From Roseinatronobacter ekhonensis (GTDB lineage Bacteria; Pseudomonadota; Alphaproteobacteria; Rhodobacterales; Rhodobacteraceae), in NCBI RefSeq assembly GCF_900499075.1, contig NZ_UIHC01000009.1:55306-119305 (forward strand): a stretch of DNA of 64,000 bases, in the 5' to 3' direction. Position numbers and translations under genes: made by a program. This document shows positions 8,443 through 18,176 of this stretch, in pieces. Position 1 is the first letter of the stretch. Every line of letters starts with the position of its first letter. The notes under the pieces were generated by a model. The model was given only the letters and a program-made list of their open reading frames with translations. It was not told the DNA's origin and searched no databases.

Positions 8443-10491
8443 ATGCTGGACGCAAGCCAACCGATGCGGCTGCAAAGCTACCTGTGCGGCGCGTGGCGCG
8501 ACGGGCGCGGCGCGTATAAGCCGCTGCTGGATGCCGCGACGGGGGCAGTGGTCGCCGAAATTGACGCGACCGGTTTGGACATGGCCGAGGCGTTAGAGCA
8601 TGGCCGCCGCGCGGGTGCCGCGTTGCGCGCCATGACCGTGCATGAGCGCGCCCTGATGCTGAAAGCGATCGGGCTGGCGCTGCTGGATCAGAAGGACGAT
8701 TTTCACGCCCTGTCGCTGGCCACCGGGGCCACGCCAAAGGATGGCTGGATAGACATTGACGGCGGCATCGGCACGCTTTTGAACTACGCGTCGAAGGCGC
8801 GACGCGAATTGCCCAATAGCCGTGTTTTGACCGATGGCGGGGTCGAGGCGTTGTCGGCGGATCACAGCTTTTCCGCGCGCCATATCCTGACGCCCTTGCG
8901 CGGGGTCGCGGTGCATATCAACGCGTTCAACTTTCCGGTTTGGGGGATGCTGGAAAAGCTTGCGCCGAACCTTCTGGCCGGTATGCCCGCCATGGTGAAA
9001 CCCGCCAGCCAGACCGCGTATCTGACCGAACTGGTCGTGCGGCGCATTCTGGCAACGGGGCTTTTGCCCGAAGGGGCGCTGCAACTGGTCTGCGGCGGCG
9101 TGGGCGACATGCTGGACCATGTGACGGGGCAGGATGTTGTCACTTTCACCGGGTCCGCCGCGACCGGGCAGATGCTGAAATCGCACCCCGCGATCATCTG
9201 CAATTCTACCCGTTTCACGATGGAGGCCGACAGCCTGAACGCCTGCATCCTTGGCCCCGATGCCACGCCGGATACCCCCGAATTCGACCTGTTCATCCGC
9301 GAGGTGATGCGCGAGATTACTGCCAAAGCCGGGCAGAAATGTACCGCCATCCGCCGCGTGATCGTGCCGCGCGCGGCAGCGGGTGCGGTGCGCGATGCTT
9401 TGGCCGCGCGCATGGCAGAGGTTGCCGTTGGCTTGCCGGGCGATCAGACAACACGCATGGGCGCGCTGGCCAGCCTTGCCCAGCGCGACGATGTGCGTGC
9501 GGCGATTGCGCGGCTGCAAGCGGGGGCAGAGATCGTTGCGGGCAACCCCGATGACGTGCATGTTGCCTCTGGCGATGCGGCGCATGGGGCTTTCCTGAAC
9601 CCCGTGCTGCTGTATGCCGACCAGCCGATGCAGGCCCATGCGGTGCACGAGGTCGAAGCCTTCGGCCCCGTTGCAACGCTGCTGCCCTATGACAGCGCAG
9701 ATCAGGCCGTCGAGCTTGCAGCACTTGGCAAAGGCTCGCTTGTGTCGTCGCTCTTCACCAACGCGCCGGATGTCGCGGAAGAGATCGTGCTGGGCCTTGC
9801 GCCCTTTCATGGCCGGGTAATGATCGGCAATCGTGACAGCGCCAAATCGTCGACTGGCCACGGCTCTCCTCTGCCGATGCTGGTGCATGGCGGTCCCGGT
9901 CGCGCAGGCGGGGGCGAAGAACTGGGCGGCATGCGCGGCTTGCATCATTACATGCAGCGCAGTGCGGTGCAGGGCACCCCGCGCTTGTTGGCGGCGGTCA
10001 CGGGCGAGTGGACCAAAGGAGCCGATAGCCATGACGGCACGCACCCGTTCCGCAAATCCTTGGCCGAATTGCGGCTGGGCGACCGCGTTGTGACCGAGCG
10101 GCGCGAGATGACGTTGGCCGATATCGAACATTTCGCCAGCTTCACGGGCGACACGTTTTACGCTCATATGGACGCGGACGCCGCCCGCGCCAACCCGTTC
10201 TTCGAGGGGCGCGTGGCGCATGGCTACCTGATCGTGTCTTTCGCGGCGGGGCTATTCGTGCAGCCGGACCCCGGCCCGGTTCTGGCCAATTACGGCGTCG
10301 ACAATCTGCGCTTCCTGACGCCGGTCTATCCGGGCGACAGCTTGGGCGTGGACCTGACCTGCAAAGCCATCAACCCGCGCGCCGACGCCGACTACGGCGA
10401 AGTGCGCTGGGATTGCGAAGTGACCAAGCAGGATGGCAGCGTGGTCGCGCAATATGACGTGCTGACAATGGTAGCAAAGACCTGGCCCTAA
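8443..10491 (+). CDS. paaZ: Bifunctional oxepin-CoA hydrolase / aldehyde dehydrogenase PaaZ
   Basis: PaaZ opens the seven-membered oxepin-CoA ring and oxidises the resulting aldehyde to 3-oxo-5,6-dehydrosuberyl-CoA. Residues 1-530 are an aldehyde dehydrogenase domain with the catalytic Cys in [11 protein letters not shown]. Residues about 540-682 are a MaoC-like (R)-hydratase domain, with [14 protein letters not shown] and [14 protein letters not shown] holding the Asp and His dyad. The 682-residue length is as expected, so both activities should be present. It is the last gene of the operon, and the next gene converges on it 10 bases downstream. Confidence 0.96.
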   Translation: MLDASQPMRLQSYLCGAWRDGRGAYKPLLDAATGAVVAEIDATGLDMAEALEHGRRAGAALRAMTVHERALMLKAIGLALLDQKDDFHALSLATGATPKDGWIDIDGGIGTLLNYASKARRELPNSRVLTDGGVEALSADHSFSARHILTPLRGVAVHINAFNFPVWGMLEKLAPNLLAGMPAMVKPASQTAYLTELVVRRILATGLLPEGALQLVCGGVGDMLDHVTGQDVVTFTGSAATGQMLKSHPAIICNSTRFTMEADSLNACILGPDATPDTPEFDLFIREVMREITAKAGQKCTAIRRVIVPRAAAGAVRDALAARMAEVAVGLPGDQTTRMGALASLAQRDDVRAAIARLQAGAEIVAGNPDDVHVASGDAAHGAFLNPVLLYADQPMQAHAVHEVEAFGPVATLLPYDSADQAVELAALGKGSLVSSLFTNAPDVAEEIVLGLAPFHGRVMIGNRDSAKSSTGHGSPLPMLVHGGPGRAGGGEELGGMRGLHHYMQRSAVQGTPRLLAAVTGEWTKGADSHDGTHPFRKSLAELRLGDRVVTERREMTLADIEHFASFTGDTFYAHMDADAARANPFFEGRVAHGYLIVSFAAGLFVQPDPGPVLANYGVDNLRFLTPVYPGDSLGVDLTCKAINPRADADYGEVRWDCEVTKQDGSVVAQYDVLTMVAKTWP

Positions 10492-10501
10492 CGCCAAAGC
10501 G

Positions 10502-11065
10502 CTACGCTACACTGGCTTCGGGCAAATCCAGCCAGAGCTTGCCGCCGTCATAGCCACCGCGGACGCGGAAATCGGGTCGGCGCAGTTCGGGAAAATCCCC
10601 TTCCCAGTCGCGGAAGCGGTCTTGCGACACCACACGCCCACCATAGTCGCGCGCGGCGCGCAGGATCATCGGGTCGGCGGGTTCGCCCTTGGGCACAACC
10701 ATGACCTGTTCATGTGGCAGCCCGATCCGTCTGGCCAGCTTGTAGTGATTGCGGTAGCGCCCTTCCAACTTGTAGCCTGCATTGGCATCGAACACGACGC
10801 CGGGTGTATAGCCTTGCGCCCGCAAACTGACGACGACCTCGCGGACGGAGTCGATATCCGGGGTGTTGTCCCGCCAATGCATGACATTTGACCCGTCAAT
10901 CATGATAAATCGCGGTCTCTTTTCCGATCCGTCGCCATCCGTGCGCGCCGGTTTGCGGTGGAACGGGCGCACCATGAGGATGAGCGAAATGAGCGCCAAG
11001 GCACCCAGAAACGCGCTCTCGATTGGGAATTGGAAAATCAGGGCGGAAAAATCTGTCAGTGTCAT
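10502..11065 (-). CDS. Membrane-anchored NYN/Zc3h12a-type ribonuclease-domain protein
   Basis: In these 187 residues, positions about 12-33 form one hydrophobic helix (SAFLGALALISLILMV), followed by a basic linker. Residues 50-175 resemble the Zc3h12a-like PIN/NYN nuclease domain. The motif FIMIDGSNVMHW carries the first catalytic Asp, and further acidic positions lie in VVFDANAGYK, PADPMILRAA and VSQDRFRDW. The fold cleaves RNA in characterised relatives; no substrate is known for this bacterial group. It lies downstream of the AlgH-family gene in the same direction. The function is inferred from domain recognition only. Confidence 0.75.
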   Translation of the reverse strand: MTLTDFSALIFQFPIESAFLGALALISLILMVRPFHRKPARTDGDGSEKRPRFIMIDGSNVMHWRDNTPDIDSVREVVVSLRAQGYTPGVVFDANAGYKLEGRYRNHYKLARRIGLPHEQVMVVPKGEPADPMILRAARDYGGRVVSQDRFRDWEGDFPELRRPDFRVRGGYDGGKLWLDLPEASVA

Positions 11066-11126
11066 TATCAGTCCGGAGCATTTCTACCTAGGATTGATCC
11101 AAGGCTAAGCCCGAATTGTGGCGGGA

Positions 11127-11720
11127 TTATGCCCGACCGGACGTGGAAGACAAAAGTCGCGGGTCGACCCCGATCCGGTCCAACGTCGCAGACCAGAGTT
11201 CGCCCGGCGCAGTGCCGTAAAGCAATCCGGCATCGGCGGCGCATGTCAACCAGCCACCGGCGCGCAATTCTGCGTCCAACTGGTCCGGTCCCCATCCGGC
11301 ATAGCCCAACGCCAGCCGAACCTCTGTCGGCCCCTGGCCGCGCGCGATCTGCGCCAATATGTCCAGCGATGTGCTGAGCGCGGCAAACTCGGTTACGCTC
11401 AAGCTGGCATCGGCGGCCATCACATCAGGCGTATGCAGAACGAATCCGCGCGACGTTTCTACCGGCCCACCAAAATAAACCGCGTCATCGGCTTGCGCCG
11501 GTGCATCGCCCAGACCGCTATTCTGACCTTGCAATGGAATATCGAGCGTCTGCAACAACATCCCGAAATTCAGGTCGGGCAACGGCTTGTTGACGATCAA
11601 GCCCATCGCCCCTTCGGCAGAATGGGCGCAGAGAAACACCACCGAATGCGCAAAGCGTGGATCGGGCATGCCCGGCATGGCAATCAACAAGTGTCCCGCA
11701 AGGCCCGTGTCGTCGGTCAT
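11127..11720 (-). CDS. YqgE/AlgH family protein (DUF179)
   Basis: About 197 residues match the conserved UPF0301 family: LAGHLLIAMPGMPDPRF at the N-terminus, then SAEGAMGLIVNKPL, VYFGGPVE and GYAGWGPDQLDAEL. The family is widespread in proteobacteria. Its biochemical role is unsettled, although it was named for an effect on alginate regulation in Pseudomonas. The start is set at the Met that gives the usual short lead before GHLLIAMPGM; an upstream in-frame Met would add 22 atypical residues. It is divergent from the DsbD-N-like gene. Confidence 0.9.
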   Translation of the reverse strand: MTDDTGLAGHLLIAMPGMPDPRFAHSVVFLCAHSAEGAMGLIVNKPLPDLNFGMLLQTLDIPLQGQNSGLGDAPAQADDAVYFGGPVETSRGFVLHTPDVMAADASLSVTEFAALSTSLDILAQIARGQGPTEVRLALGYAGWGPDQLDAELRAGGWLTCAADAGLLYGTAPGELWSATLDRIGVDPRLLSSTSGRA

Positions 11721-11843
11721 GCGCCAATCATGCCCCAGCAACAGGGCACATGCAAAGCCTGTGTTGCAAGCGAACAGCCACGACATGACGCTCTCGCCGT
11801 TTTGTGACTTCCAATCTCACGCCAGACAACGGATGACAGAGGC

Positions 11844-12665
11844 ATGAGCATTTTCAGATCCCTCGCCAGCGTTGCTATTTGCGCAAGCGTCTGGGCCGTC
11901 AGCCCGGCCACCGCACAGGTGCCGCGCCCGTCCGACATTGTTGCGGCAGAGGTGTTGCCGGGCTGGCGCACCGAGCATGGCACGATCATGGCGGCGCTGC
12001 ATCTGCGTCTGGCGCGTGACTGGATTACCTATTGGCGCCATCCGGGGGAAAGCGGCATCCCGCCACGGCTGGACCTGTCCGGGTCTGGCAATCTGGCAGG
12101 GGCAAGGCTGCATTGGCCTGCCCCGCGCCTGTTCACCAAGGCGGGGTATCTCAGCATAGGCTACGCCAACGAGTTGGTCCTGCCGCTAGAGTTGACGCCG
12201 ACAAGTGCAGGCATGCCGATCGACCTGCGCGCCGCCTTTAGCATCGGGGTGTGCGACGATGTCTGCATTCCCGTGGATATGCAGTTCGCAACCGTTCTGG
12301 ACGGGCGGGGCGGCCCTGACCGCGCAATCCGCAGCGCATTGGCACGGCAACCCGAATCCGGGCGTTCGGCGGGCCTGTCGGACCTGCGCTGCGAGGTGCA
12401 GCCCGCCGCAAAGGGGATGCATCTGTCTGCGCACTGGACAATCCCGCAGCGCGCCGGACAGGAATATATCTTGCTGGAACTGCCGGGCAGCGCTTGGCGT
12501 GTGCAATCCCTGCCGTCACAGCGCGTTGGCGGTCAATTGACCGGACAGGCGATGTTGCGTGGCAAAAAGGGCCAAGCCGCCGGAATTGATCGCAGCGCCA
12601 TCCGCATGACGCTGATAACGCCTGACGGGACGTTCGAGCATCAGGGCTGCTCGCTGACCCGCTGA
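11844..12665 (+). CDS. Exported DsbD N-terminal-domain-like protein
   Basis: These 273 residues start with a signal peptide (hydrophobic 7-19, cleavage near PATAQ). The rest resembles the periplasmic N-terminal immunoglobulin-like domain of the thiol reductase DsbD. It includes HWPAPRLF, GYANELVLPLEL and a Cys pair in IGVCDDVCIPVD. It lacks the DsbD membrane and thioredoxin parts, so it is a stand-alone domain. Such proteins may pass reducing power to periplasmic partners, but this is inference. Its 3' end overlaps the converging RND permease gene by 25 bases. Confidence 0.8.
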   Translation: MSIFRSLASVAICASVWAVSPATAQVPRPSDIVAAEVLPGWRTEHGTIMAALHLRLARDWITYWRHPGESGIPPRLDLSGSGNLAGARLHWPAPRLFTKAGYLSIGYANELVLPLELTPTSAGMPIDLRAAFSIGVCDDVCIPVDMQFATVLDGRGGPDRAIRSALARQPESGRSAGLSDLRCEVQPAAKGMHLSAHWTIPQRAGQEYILLELPGSAWRVQSLPSQRVGGQLTGQAMLRGKKGQAAGIDRSAIRMTLITPDGTFEHQGCSLTR

Positions 12666-15600
12666 GCCGCGCGCCGCTGGCCCAGCCAGACCGCGACTGC
12701 GCCCAAAAGCCATAGCAGCACAAGCAAAACCGCCGTGCCAGCGACCGCCACTAGCAACGCAAGTTGCAGCGGCGCGACGGTGGCGCCGTCTGCCAGACCG
12801 GCCAGCGCGCCGGGCAGCGCCCCTTGCCAGAGGGTCCACCCGAGTGTCAGCGAGATCCACACCGCCACGGCCAGCGTCGCCAGCCGGGGCAGTTGCGCGA
12901 TACCGGTTTGCGGCTGGGTCAGCGCGCGCGACAAAGATGTGAACAATCGCCGCAAGTCATGCCCGATGGCCAGAAGTGCGGGCACCAGAAGCAGCACGAT
13001 CACCATGCCAAAACCAAGACCATAGACAAGCGTGATGACCGTGGGTTTCAGAAACTGGGCCTCGCTCGATTTTTCAAACAGAAGCGGCATCAGCCCCAGA
13101 ACCGTCGTCAACGTGGTCAGGATGACGGGGCGCAGGCGGTCGCACGCAGCGTCGACAATGGACGGAATCAACCCGCGGTCGCGGGCGTATTGGTCTACCG
13201 TCGTCACCAGAACGATCGAGTCGTTGATGATGATCCCCACCATTCCCATGATGCCGACGATCGAGAACATCGACATCGCCACGTCCCAGCTCAGATGCCC
13301 GTAGATCACACCGATCAGGCCGAAGGGGATAACCGCCATGACCACGAAGGGGCGCAGCCAGCTTGAGAACACCCAAGCCAGCGTCAGGTAGATCAGGATC
13401 AGGCACAGCCCCAGACCGATGGCCGCGTCGGACAGGAATTCGCGTTCCTGCTCGGCCTGACCGGACAGGCGGGTGGTGATGCCGAAATCGGCTTCCAGCG
13501 CAGGCAGGATCTGGTTTTGCAGCGCGAGCGTGACCTCACGGGCGCGGGCAGCGTCGTCTTCGGACAGATCGCCAGAGACCGTGACCACGCGCGCCCCGTT
13601 CTCGCGCAGAACTCGGCTGAACCCTTGCCGTTCGTGCACCGACACGATGTCGCCCAGCAATACATAATTGCCGGTGGGCGAGCGCATCTGCATGCTGTCG
13701 AGAAAATCGGCGGCGCGTTCTGTCTCTGGCAGTTCCACTCGCACACGGCCCGTGCGCAGACCGTCAGGGAACGTCGCGGCCTCTATGCCCGTCAGGCGGT
13801 GGCGCAGATCACGCGCCAGGCTGTCGATGGTAAAGCCCAGCGCCTGCCCTTGCGGGGTCAGCTGCAAGATCAGTTCGGGTTTGTCATACGGCAGGTTATC
13901 ATCCAGCCCGGTCACTTCGGGATAAGGCGCAAGCGCCGCGCGGAGGGATTCGGCGGCGGCTTTCAGCGTTTCCGAGTCTCCGCCGGTCAGATCTACCGAC
14001 ACACCGTCCCCGCCGGGTCCGGACCCCCAGGACCGGAAGCTGAATTCTTCCAGTTGCGGGTGGCGCGTGACCGCATCTTGCAACTGGGACGAAAACGCGA
14101 ACGAAGAGACGGGTCGCAGATCGGCATCCACCAACTCTATCGAAATGCCGCCCAGCAGGTCGCCGTCCTTGTTCTCGGCAGATGCAAGCGGGCGCCCGGC
14201 ATGGCCGCCGATCTCTACCATGGCGAAGGTGATCGGGTTCACCCCGTTTTCCGCTTCGACCTGCGCCGCCACGTCCTGCGCCGCGCGCTGCAATTCGCGC
14301 AACATATTAACGGTGTCAGCCCGTGTCGCCGCGTCGCTCATGACAATATTGCCTGTGATAGAGCCTTGCTCGGGCGGGTTGAAAAACCGGAACGGCAGAT
14401 CGCCGCGCACAAGGTTTGCGGTTTGCACCGCCAACAGCGCAATGAGCCCGGCAAGAACCGGATAGCGTGCGGCAATGACCAGCTGCATGAGGGGCCGAAA
14501 GCCGTTGTGGCGTAACCAGCGAAACACGCGATTCGTCTGCCGCGACGGCCAGTCATACCAGTTCTCGCGCAACCCCGCCGCGATGGAATGCGCCATGTGG
14601 TTGGGCAGGATCAGGAAACACTCGACAAGGGACGCGATCAGCACTGCGATGACGGTCAGCGGTATGTCAGCAATCAATGTGCCGAACCGCCCGCCGACAA
14701 GGACCAATGCGCCAAAGGCCAGAATGGTCGTGACCGTGGCGGCGAATACCGGGTGCGCCATCCGGGTTGCGGCGTTCTCTGCTGCCTGCGCAGGGGTCTC
14801 TCCCAATTCGCGGGCGCGGTAGTCGGCGTGTTCGCCCACAACAATCGCGTCATCGACCACAATTCCAAGCGTAATGATCAAGGCAAACAGCGATATCATA
14901 TTCAGGCTGAGGCCCATGACATACATGACCGCAATCGCCGCCATCATCGCGGCCGGTATGCCCGCCGCGACCCAGAAAGCGGTGCGCGCGTTCAGGAACA
15001 GGAACAGCAGCACCACGACCAACCCCAATCCCATCAAGGCATTGCTGACCAGCAGGTTGATCCGGCTGGAAATATAGTCCGCACGGGTCGAAACCAGCTC
15101 GATCCGGGTGCCCTCTGGAAGAGTCAGGTTCATCTCCGCCGCGATCTCGGCCACTTGTTCCTGAATGGCAATCGCATCGCCTTGTTGCGAGCGACTGACT
15201 TGCAGGCTGATCGCCGGATCAGCGCCCACGAAGAACGCGCGGTCGCGGCTGATATCGCTTTTTTCGACCAGCGCCACATCGCCCACGGTCAGAATAGAGC
15301 CGTCTGGCCGGGTGCGCAGGGCCACCTGCGCGATTTCAGTGGCAGAGCGCCGCTCGACACCTGTGCGCACGCGTGCCGCGCCAGAGGCCACATCGCCGGT
15401 GGGGTCGGTGCTGACAGTCTGCGCAATGGCCTGCGCGATCTCGGACATGGTCACGTCATGCTCGATCAGATTGCGGCTTGGCACCTCGACCATCACTTCG
15501 GCGCTGGCAACACCGCGCACGGTGGTACGGGTGATCCCCGCATCATACAGCCGCGCCGCGAATTCGTCGGCAAAGCGGGCAAGCTGTTCAATCGCAACGG

Positions 15601-16078
15601 GGCCGCTGACCACCACGTTGGTCACGCGGTCTGCCCAAGTAGAGCGCCTTGTTTGCGGGTCTTCCACGTCATCGGGCAGGTTGGACACCGCATCAATGGC
15701 GTCCTGCACATCGTTGTTGGCGCGGGACATGTCCCAGCCGGTCTCAAACTCCAACTCGAAACGTGCGCGGCCTTCGCGTGACTCGGTGCTGATTTCTGTG
15801 ACACCCTCTACGGCTTGCAACGCAGGGCCCACCAATTCGACCACAGCGCGGTCAATGTCTTCGGCACCCGCTGCGGGCCACGGGATATCCACGCTGATGT
15901 TGTCGACCACCACATCGGGAAAGAACTGCGTGCGCATCTGTGGCATGGCCGCAAGCCCCATCACCACCATGATGACCAGCAACAAGTTCGCCGCGGTCTT
16001 GTGGCGGGTGAAATAGCGGAAGATGCCCACCGCCTGAACCGACAGCCCCTTGCGGCGGGTCGTTTGCTCTGCACTCAT
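12641..16078 (-). CDS. RND-family efflux transporter permease
   Basis: This inner-membrane drug/proton antiporter of the AcrB/HAE1 type has 1145 residues, longer than the usual 1020-1050. Landmarks are the N-terminal helix 1 with a basic lead (FRYFTRHKTAANLLLVIMV), the porter-domain start PQMRTQFFPDV, and the TM4 proton-relay pair in LGIVVDDAIVVGEHADYR. In TM10-11 there are MVGIIINDSIVLVTTVDQY and RPVILTTLTTVLGLMPLL. After the last standard helix the protein continues for about 100 residues with two more hydrophobic stretches (LATLAVAVWISLTLGW, and LALLVAVAGTAVLLVLLW). It is cotranscribed with the adaptor gene 3 bases upstream. The substrate is unknown, and no outer-membrane channel gene is nearby. 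Confidence 0.95.
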   Translation of the reverse strand: MSAEQTTRRKGLSVQAVGIFRYFTRHKTAANLLLVIMVVMGLAAMPQMRTQFFPDVVVDNISVDIPWPAAGAEDIDRAVVELVGPALQAVEGVTEISTESREGRARFELEFETGWDMSRANNDVQDAIDAVSNLPDDVEDPQTRRSTWADRVTNVVVSGPVAIEQLARFADEFAARLYDAGITRTTVRGVASAEVMVEVPSRNLIEHDVTMSEIAQAIAQTVSTDPTGDVASGAARVRTGVERRSATEIAQVALRTRPDGSILTVGDVALVEKSDISRDRAFFVGADPAISLQVSRSQQGDAIAIQEQVAEIAAEMNLTLPEGTRIELVSTRADYISSRINLLVSNALMGLGLVVVLLFLFLNARTAFWVAAGIPAAMMAAIAVMYVMGLSLNMISLFALIITLGIVVDDAIVVGEHADYRARELGETPAQAAENAATRMAHPVFAATVTTILAFGALVLVGGRFGTLIADIPLTVIAVLIASLVECFLILPNHMAHSIAAGLRENWYDWPSRQTNRVFRWLRHNGFRPLMQLVIAARYPVLAGLIALLAVQTANLVRGDLPFRFFNPPEQGSITGNIVMSDAATRADTVNMLRELQRAAQDVAAQVEAENGVNPITFAMVEIGGHAGRPLASAENKDGDLLGGISIELVDADLRPVSSFAFSSQLQDAVTRHPQLEEFSFRSWGSGPGGDGVSVDLTGGDSETLKAAAESLRAALAPYPEVTGLDDNLPYDKPELILQLTPQGQALGFTIDSLARDLRHRLTGIEAATFPDGLRTGRVRVELPETERAADFLDSMQMRSPTGNYVLLGDIVSVHERQGFSRVLRENGARVVTVSGDLSEDDAARAREVTLALQNQILPALEADFGITTRLSGQAEQEREFLSDAAIGLGLCLILIYLTLAWVFSSWLRPFVVMAVIPFGLIGVIYGHLSWDVAMSMFSIVGIMGMVGIIINDSIVLVTTVDQYARDRGLIPSIVDAACDRLRPVILTTLTTVLGLMPLLFEKSSEAQFLKPTVITLVYGLGFGMVIVLLLVPALLAIGHDLRRLFTSLSRALTQPQTGIAQLPRLATLAVAVWISLTLGWTLWQGALPGALAGLADGATVAPLQLALLVAVAGTAVLLVLLWLLGAVAVWLGQRRAAQRVSEQP

Positions 16079-16081
16079 CGC

Positions 16082-17560
16082 TTATCCCCCCTGACGCGGG
16101 GCGGCGCCGTCTTCCAACCGCTCCAGCGTGCTGGCCGGAATGCTGTCTTGCGAAAGCTGGGCGATCAGGCGGGCGCGCACAGGTTCGGGCATGCGGGTAT
16201 TGCCCTCAACCTGGGCGATCAGGCGGGCGCGGCGCTCGGGGTCCAGCATGACCATTTCGGGTGCCTCGGCTTGCAATTGGCCATCAGCGGTCTGCCGCAG
16301 CGGGCGGACCAGAATGCCCGCACCCAGCATCGGACCCACCTCGCGCACGATTTCCAGCCCGGCCAGCGCCCCTGCCTCGACGATCACGTTGTCGCCTTGG
16401 CGGCGCAAAACATTGGCCGGCCGCGCGCTCAACCGGTCATCTTCGCCGATGACCAGCACCTCGCCACCGACGGTGATGGCGCTTGCCGGCAAAAGCGCGA
16501 CATCGTCCAAGGCGGGCTCCGACAGGCGAACCGTCACAAAATCGCCGGGACGAAACCCACGCGGGTTGGCCAGTTCCACAAACACCTCACGCCCGCTTTG
16601 GCCTGTTGCCACGGTGGCAGAGGCACGGACCAAGCGACCGGGCGAGGCAATCTCGTATCCGGCCACTTCCAGCGCCACTTCGGCACCCGCATCGCGCAGG
16701 CGACCATTTTCGTCAATCAGCCGCAGGTATTGCGCGGTCGACACGCGCACCGATACTTCCAGCGAGGATGGGTCGATGATCCGCGCAAGCTGCTCGCTCG
16801 TGTTGACCAGCCGCCCCTCGACCAGTGCGACATCGGCCAAGCTGCCGGAAATGCCTGCACGCACGGTGGTATCGGCCAAGCGGCGTTCGGCTTCGGCCAC
16901 CGTGATATTCTGGCGCTCCAGCGCGGTCCGGGCCTGATCGGCGCGCGCCTCTGCGCTGGCTTGGGCCTGCTTGCGGCCCACGACGGCTTGGCGCGCAGAG
17001 GCCACGGCCAGTTCCGCCTCCTCCAGCGCGGCTTCTGTGGTGACGCCGCGCTCTGTCAGCCCGACGCGACGGTCCAGCGCGCGGGCCCGCAGGTCGAATT
17101 GCGCCTCTGCTGCTGCGACATCTTCGGCAGCCAAGGTCAGCGCACGTTCTGCTTCGCGCAGTTCGGCTTCGGCGCGCGTCAGATCGCTTTGGGCGAGGGC
17201 CAGCGCGGCCTCCGCGTCCGCGGGATCAACTCGGAACAGCACCTGCCCTGCAGAAACTTCGGCCCCGTCCTCGACCCCGTCGCCAAGTTCGATGATCCGG
17301 CCACCAACAGGTGCGCGCAGTTCCAGCGTCCGCTGGCTGCGCACCTCTCCAAAGGCCGACAGCACGGGTTCAACCTGCCCTGTCGTCACCGGCAGCGCCT
17401 GCACCGTGAAAACACGTTCGCGCGCCTCGCCGCGCGGGCCGTTCGCATTTTCCGCACGGCTCTGGATCGCGCTCACAAGCGTTGCCCCCGCATACACGAG
17501 CCCGGAAACTGAGACGGCGGCCAGAAACAGGCCAAGAAGGCTGCGGGTCAGAAAACGCAT
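16082..17560 (-). CDS. RND efflux periplasmic adaptor (membrane fusion protein)
   Basis: This HlyD/AcrA-type adaptor (492 residues) links the RND permease to an outer-membrane channel. It has an N-terminal membrane helix or signal anchor (SLLGLFLAAVSVSGLVYA). A lipoyl half-motif (FGEVRSQRTLELRAPVGGRI) follows. Then comes a long Ala/Glu-rich alpha-helical hairpin at about 120-225, and the second lipoyl half (DTTVRAGISGSLADVALVEG) leads into beta-barrel domains. The C-terminal 60 residues, rich in Arg and Glu, are an extension. It is the first gene of the efflux operon and starts 3 bases before the permease. A 73-base gap separates it from moaB. Confidence 0.93.
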   Translation of the reverse strand: MRFLTRSLLGLFLAAVSVSGLVYAGATLVSAIQSRAENANGPRGEARERVFTVQALPVTTGQVEPVLSAFGEVRSQRTLELRAPVGGRIIELGDGVEDGAEVSAGQVLFRVDPADAEAALALAQSDLTRAEAELREAERALTLAAEDVAAAEAQFDLRARALDRRVGLTERGVTTEAALEEAELAVASARQAVVGRKQAQASAEARADQARTALERQNITVAEAERRLADTTVRAGISGSLADVALVEGRLVNTSEQLARIIDPSSLEVSVRVSTAQYLRLIDENGRLRDAGAEVALEVAGYEIASPGRLVRASATVATGQSGREVFVELANPRGFRPGDFVTVRLSEPALDDVALLPASAITVGGEVLVIGEDDRLSARPANVLRRQGDNVIVEAGALAGLEIVREVGPMLGAGILVRPLRQTADGQLQAEAPEMVMLDPERRARLIAQVEGNTRMPEPVRARLIAQLSQDSIPASTLERLEDGAAPRQGG

Positions 17561-17633
17561 GACTACTCCAAGTTACACACCCTTTACGCGCCGCGCGCGC
17601 GGATGGTTCAACCCGCTATAACGCCGCAGCCCG

Positions 17634-18176
17634 TTATTTCCGTCGCAAATGTTCGTCAAGACGGGGGAGAATCTCGACAAAGTTACACGGCCGGTGGCGG
17701 AAATCGAATTGTAGCGACAGGATTTCGTCCCACGCATCCTTGCAGGCTCCGGGTGATCCGGGCAGTGCGAACAGATATGTTCCCTGCGCCACGCCCGCAC
17801 AGGCCCGCGACTGGACGGCGGATGTCCCGATCTTCTGCATGGACACGATGGTGAACACCGTGCCGAATGCCTCGATCTCTTTTTCATATACGTCGCGATG
17901 CGCTTCTACGGTAACATCGCGCCCGGTCAGGCCGGTGCCACCGGTGGTCAGGATCGCGTCGATTCCGTCATCGGCACACCAGTCGCGCAATTTTGCGGCG
18001 ATCCCATCACGCTCGTCGCGCACGATGTCGCGCGCGGCCAGAACGTGGCCCGCACCCTCTAGTCGCGCGACCAGCGTGTCACCCGACCGATCATCGGCCA
18101 GCGCGCGGGTGTCGGACACCGTCAGCACGCCAAAACGTACGGGCACAAAGGGCTTGTCGGGGTCGATGCGGCTCAT
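17634..18176 (-). CDS. moaB: MoaB/MogA-type molybdopterin-binding protein
   Basis: About 180 residues belong to the MoaB/MogA family, which acts in adenylylation of molybdopterin during molybdenum-cofactor synthesis. Landmarks are RFGVLTVSDTRALADDRSGD at the N-terminus, the TTGGTGLTGRDVT loop that binds the cofactor, and ALPGSPGACKDAWDEIL near the end. The start is the ATG whose first bases overlap the upstream gene's stop as ATGA. A Mo-cofactor function fits the xanthine dehydrogenase encoded about 35 kb away. MoaB itself is dispensable in some bacteria, so the exact role may be that of MogA. Confidence 0.9.
   Translation of the reverse strand: MSRIDPDKPFVPVRFGVLTVSDTRALADDRSGDTLVARLEGAGHVLAARDIVRDERDGIAAKLRDWCADDGIDAILTTGGTGLTGRDVTVEAHRDVYEKEIEAFGTVFTIVSMQKIGTSAVQSRACAGVAQGTYLFALPGSPGACKDAWDEILSLQFDFRHRPCNFVEILPRLDEHLRRK

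Noticed and set aside
8593..10221. 542-codon antisense open frame within paaZ
   Set aside because: This is the mirror of a well-conserved gene. No recognisable motif and no gene signals.
15815..17512. 565-codon open frame opposite the efflux adaptor
   Set aside because: It runs antisense to the adaptor gene, which has clear family motifs. The translated product is rich in His and Arg, as expected for such mirrors.
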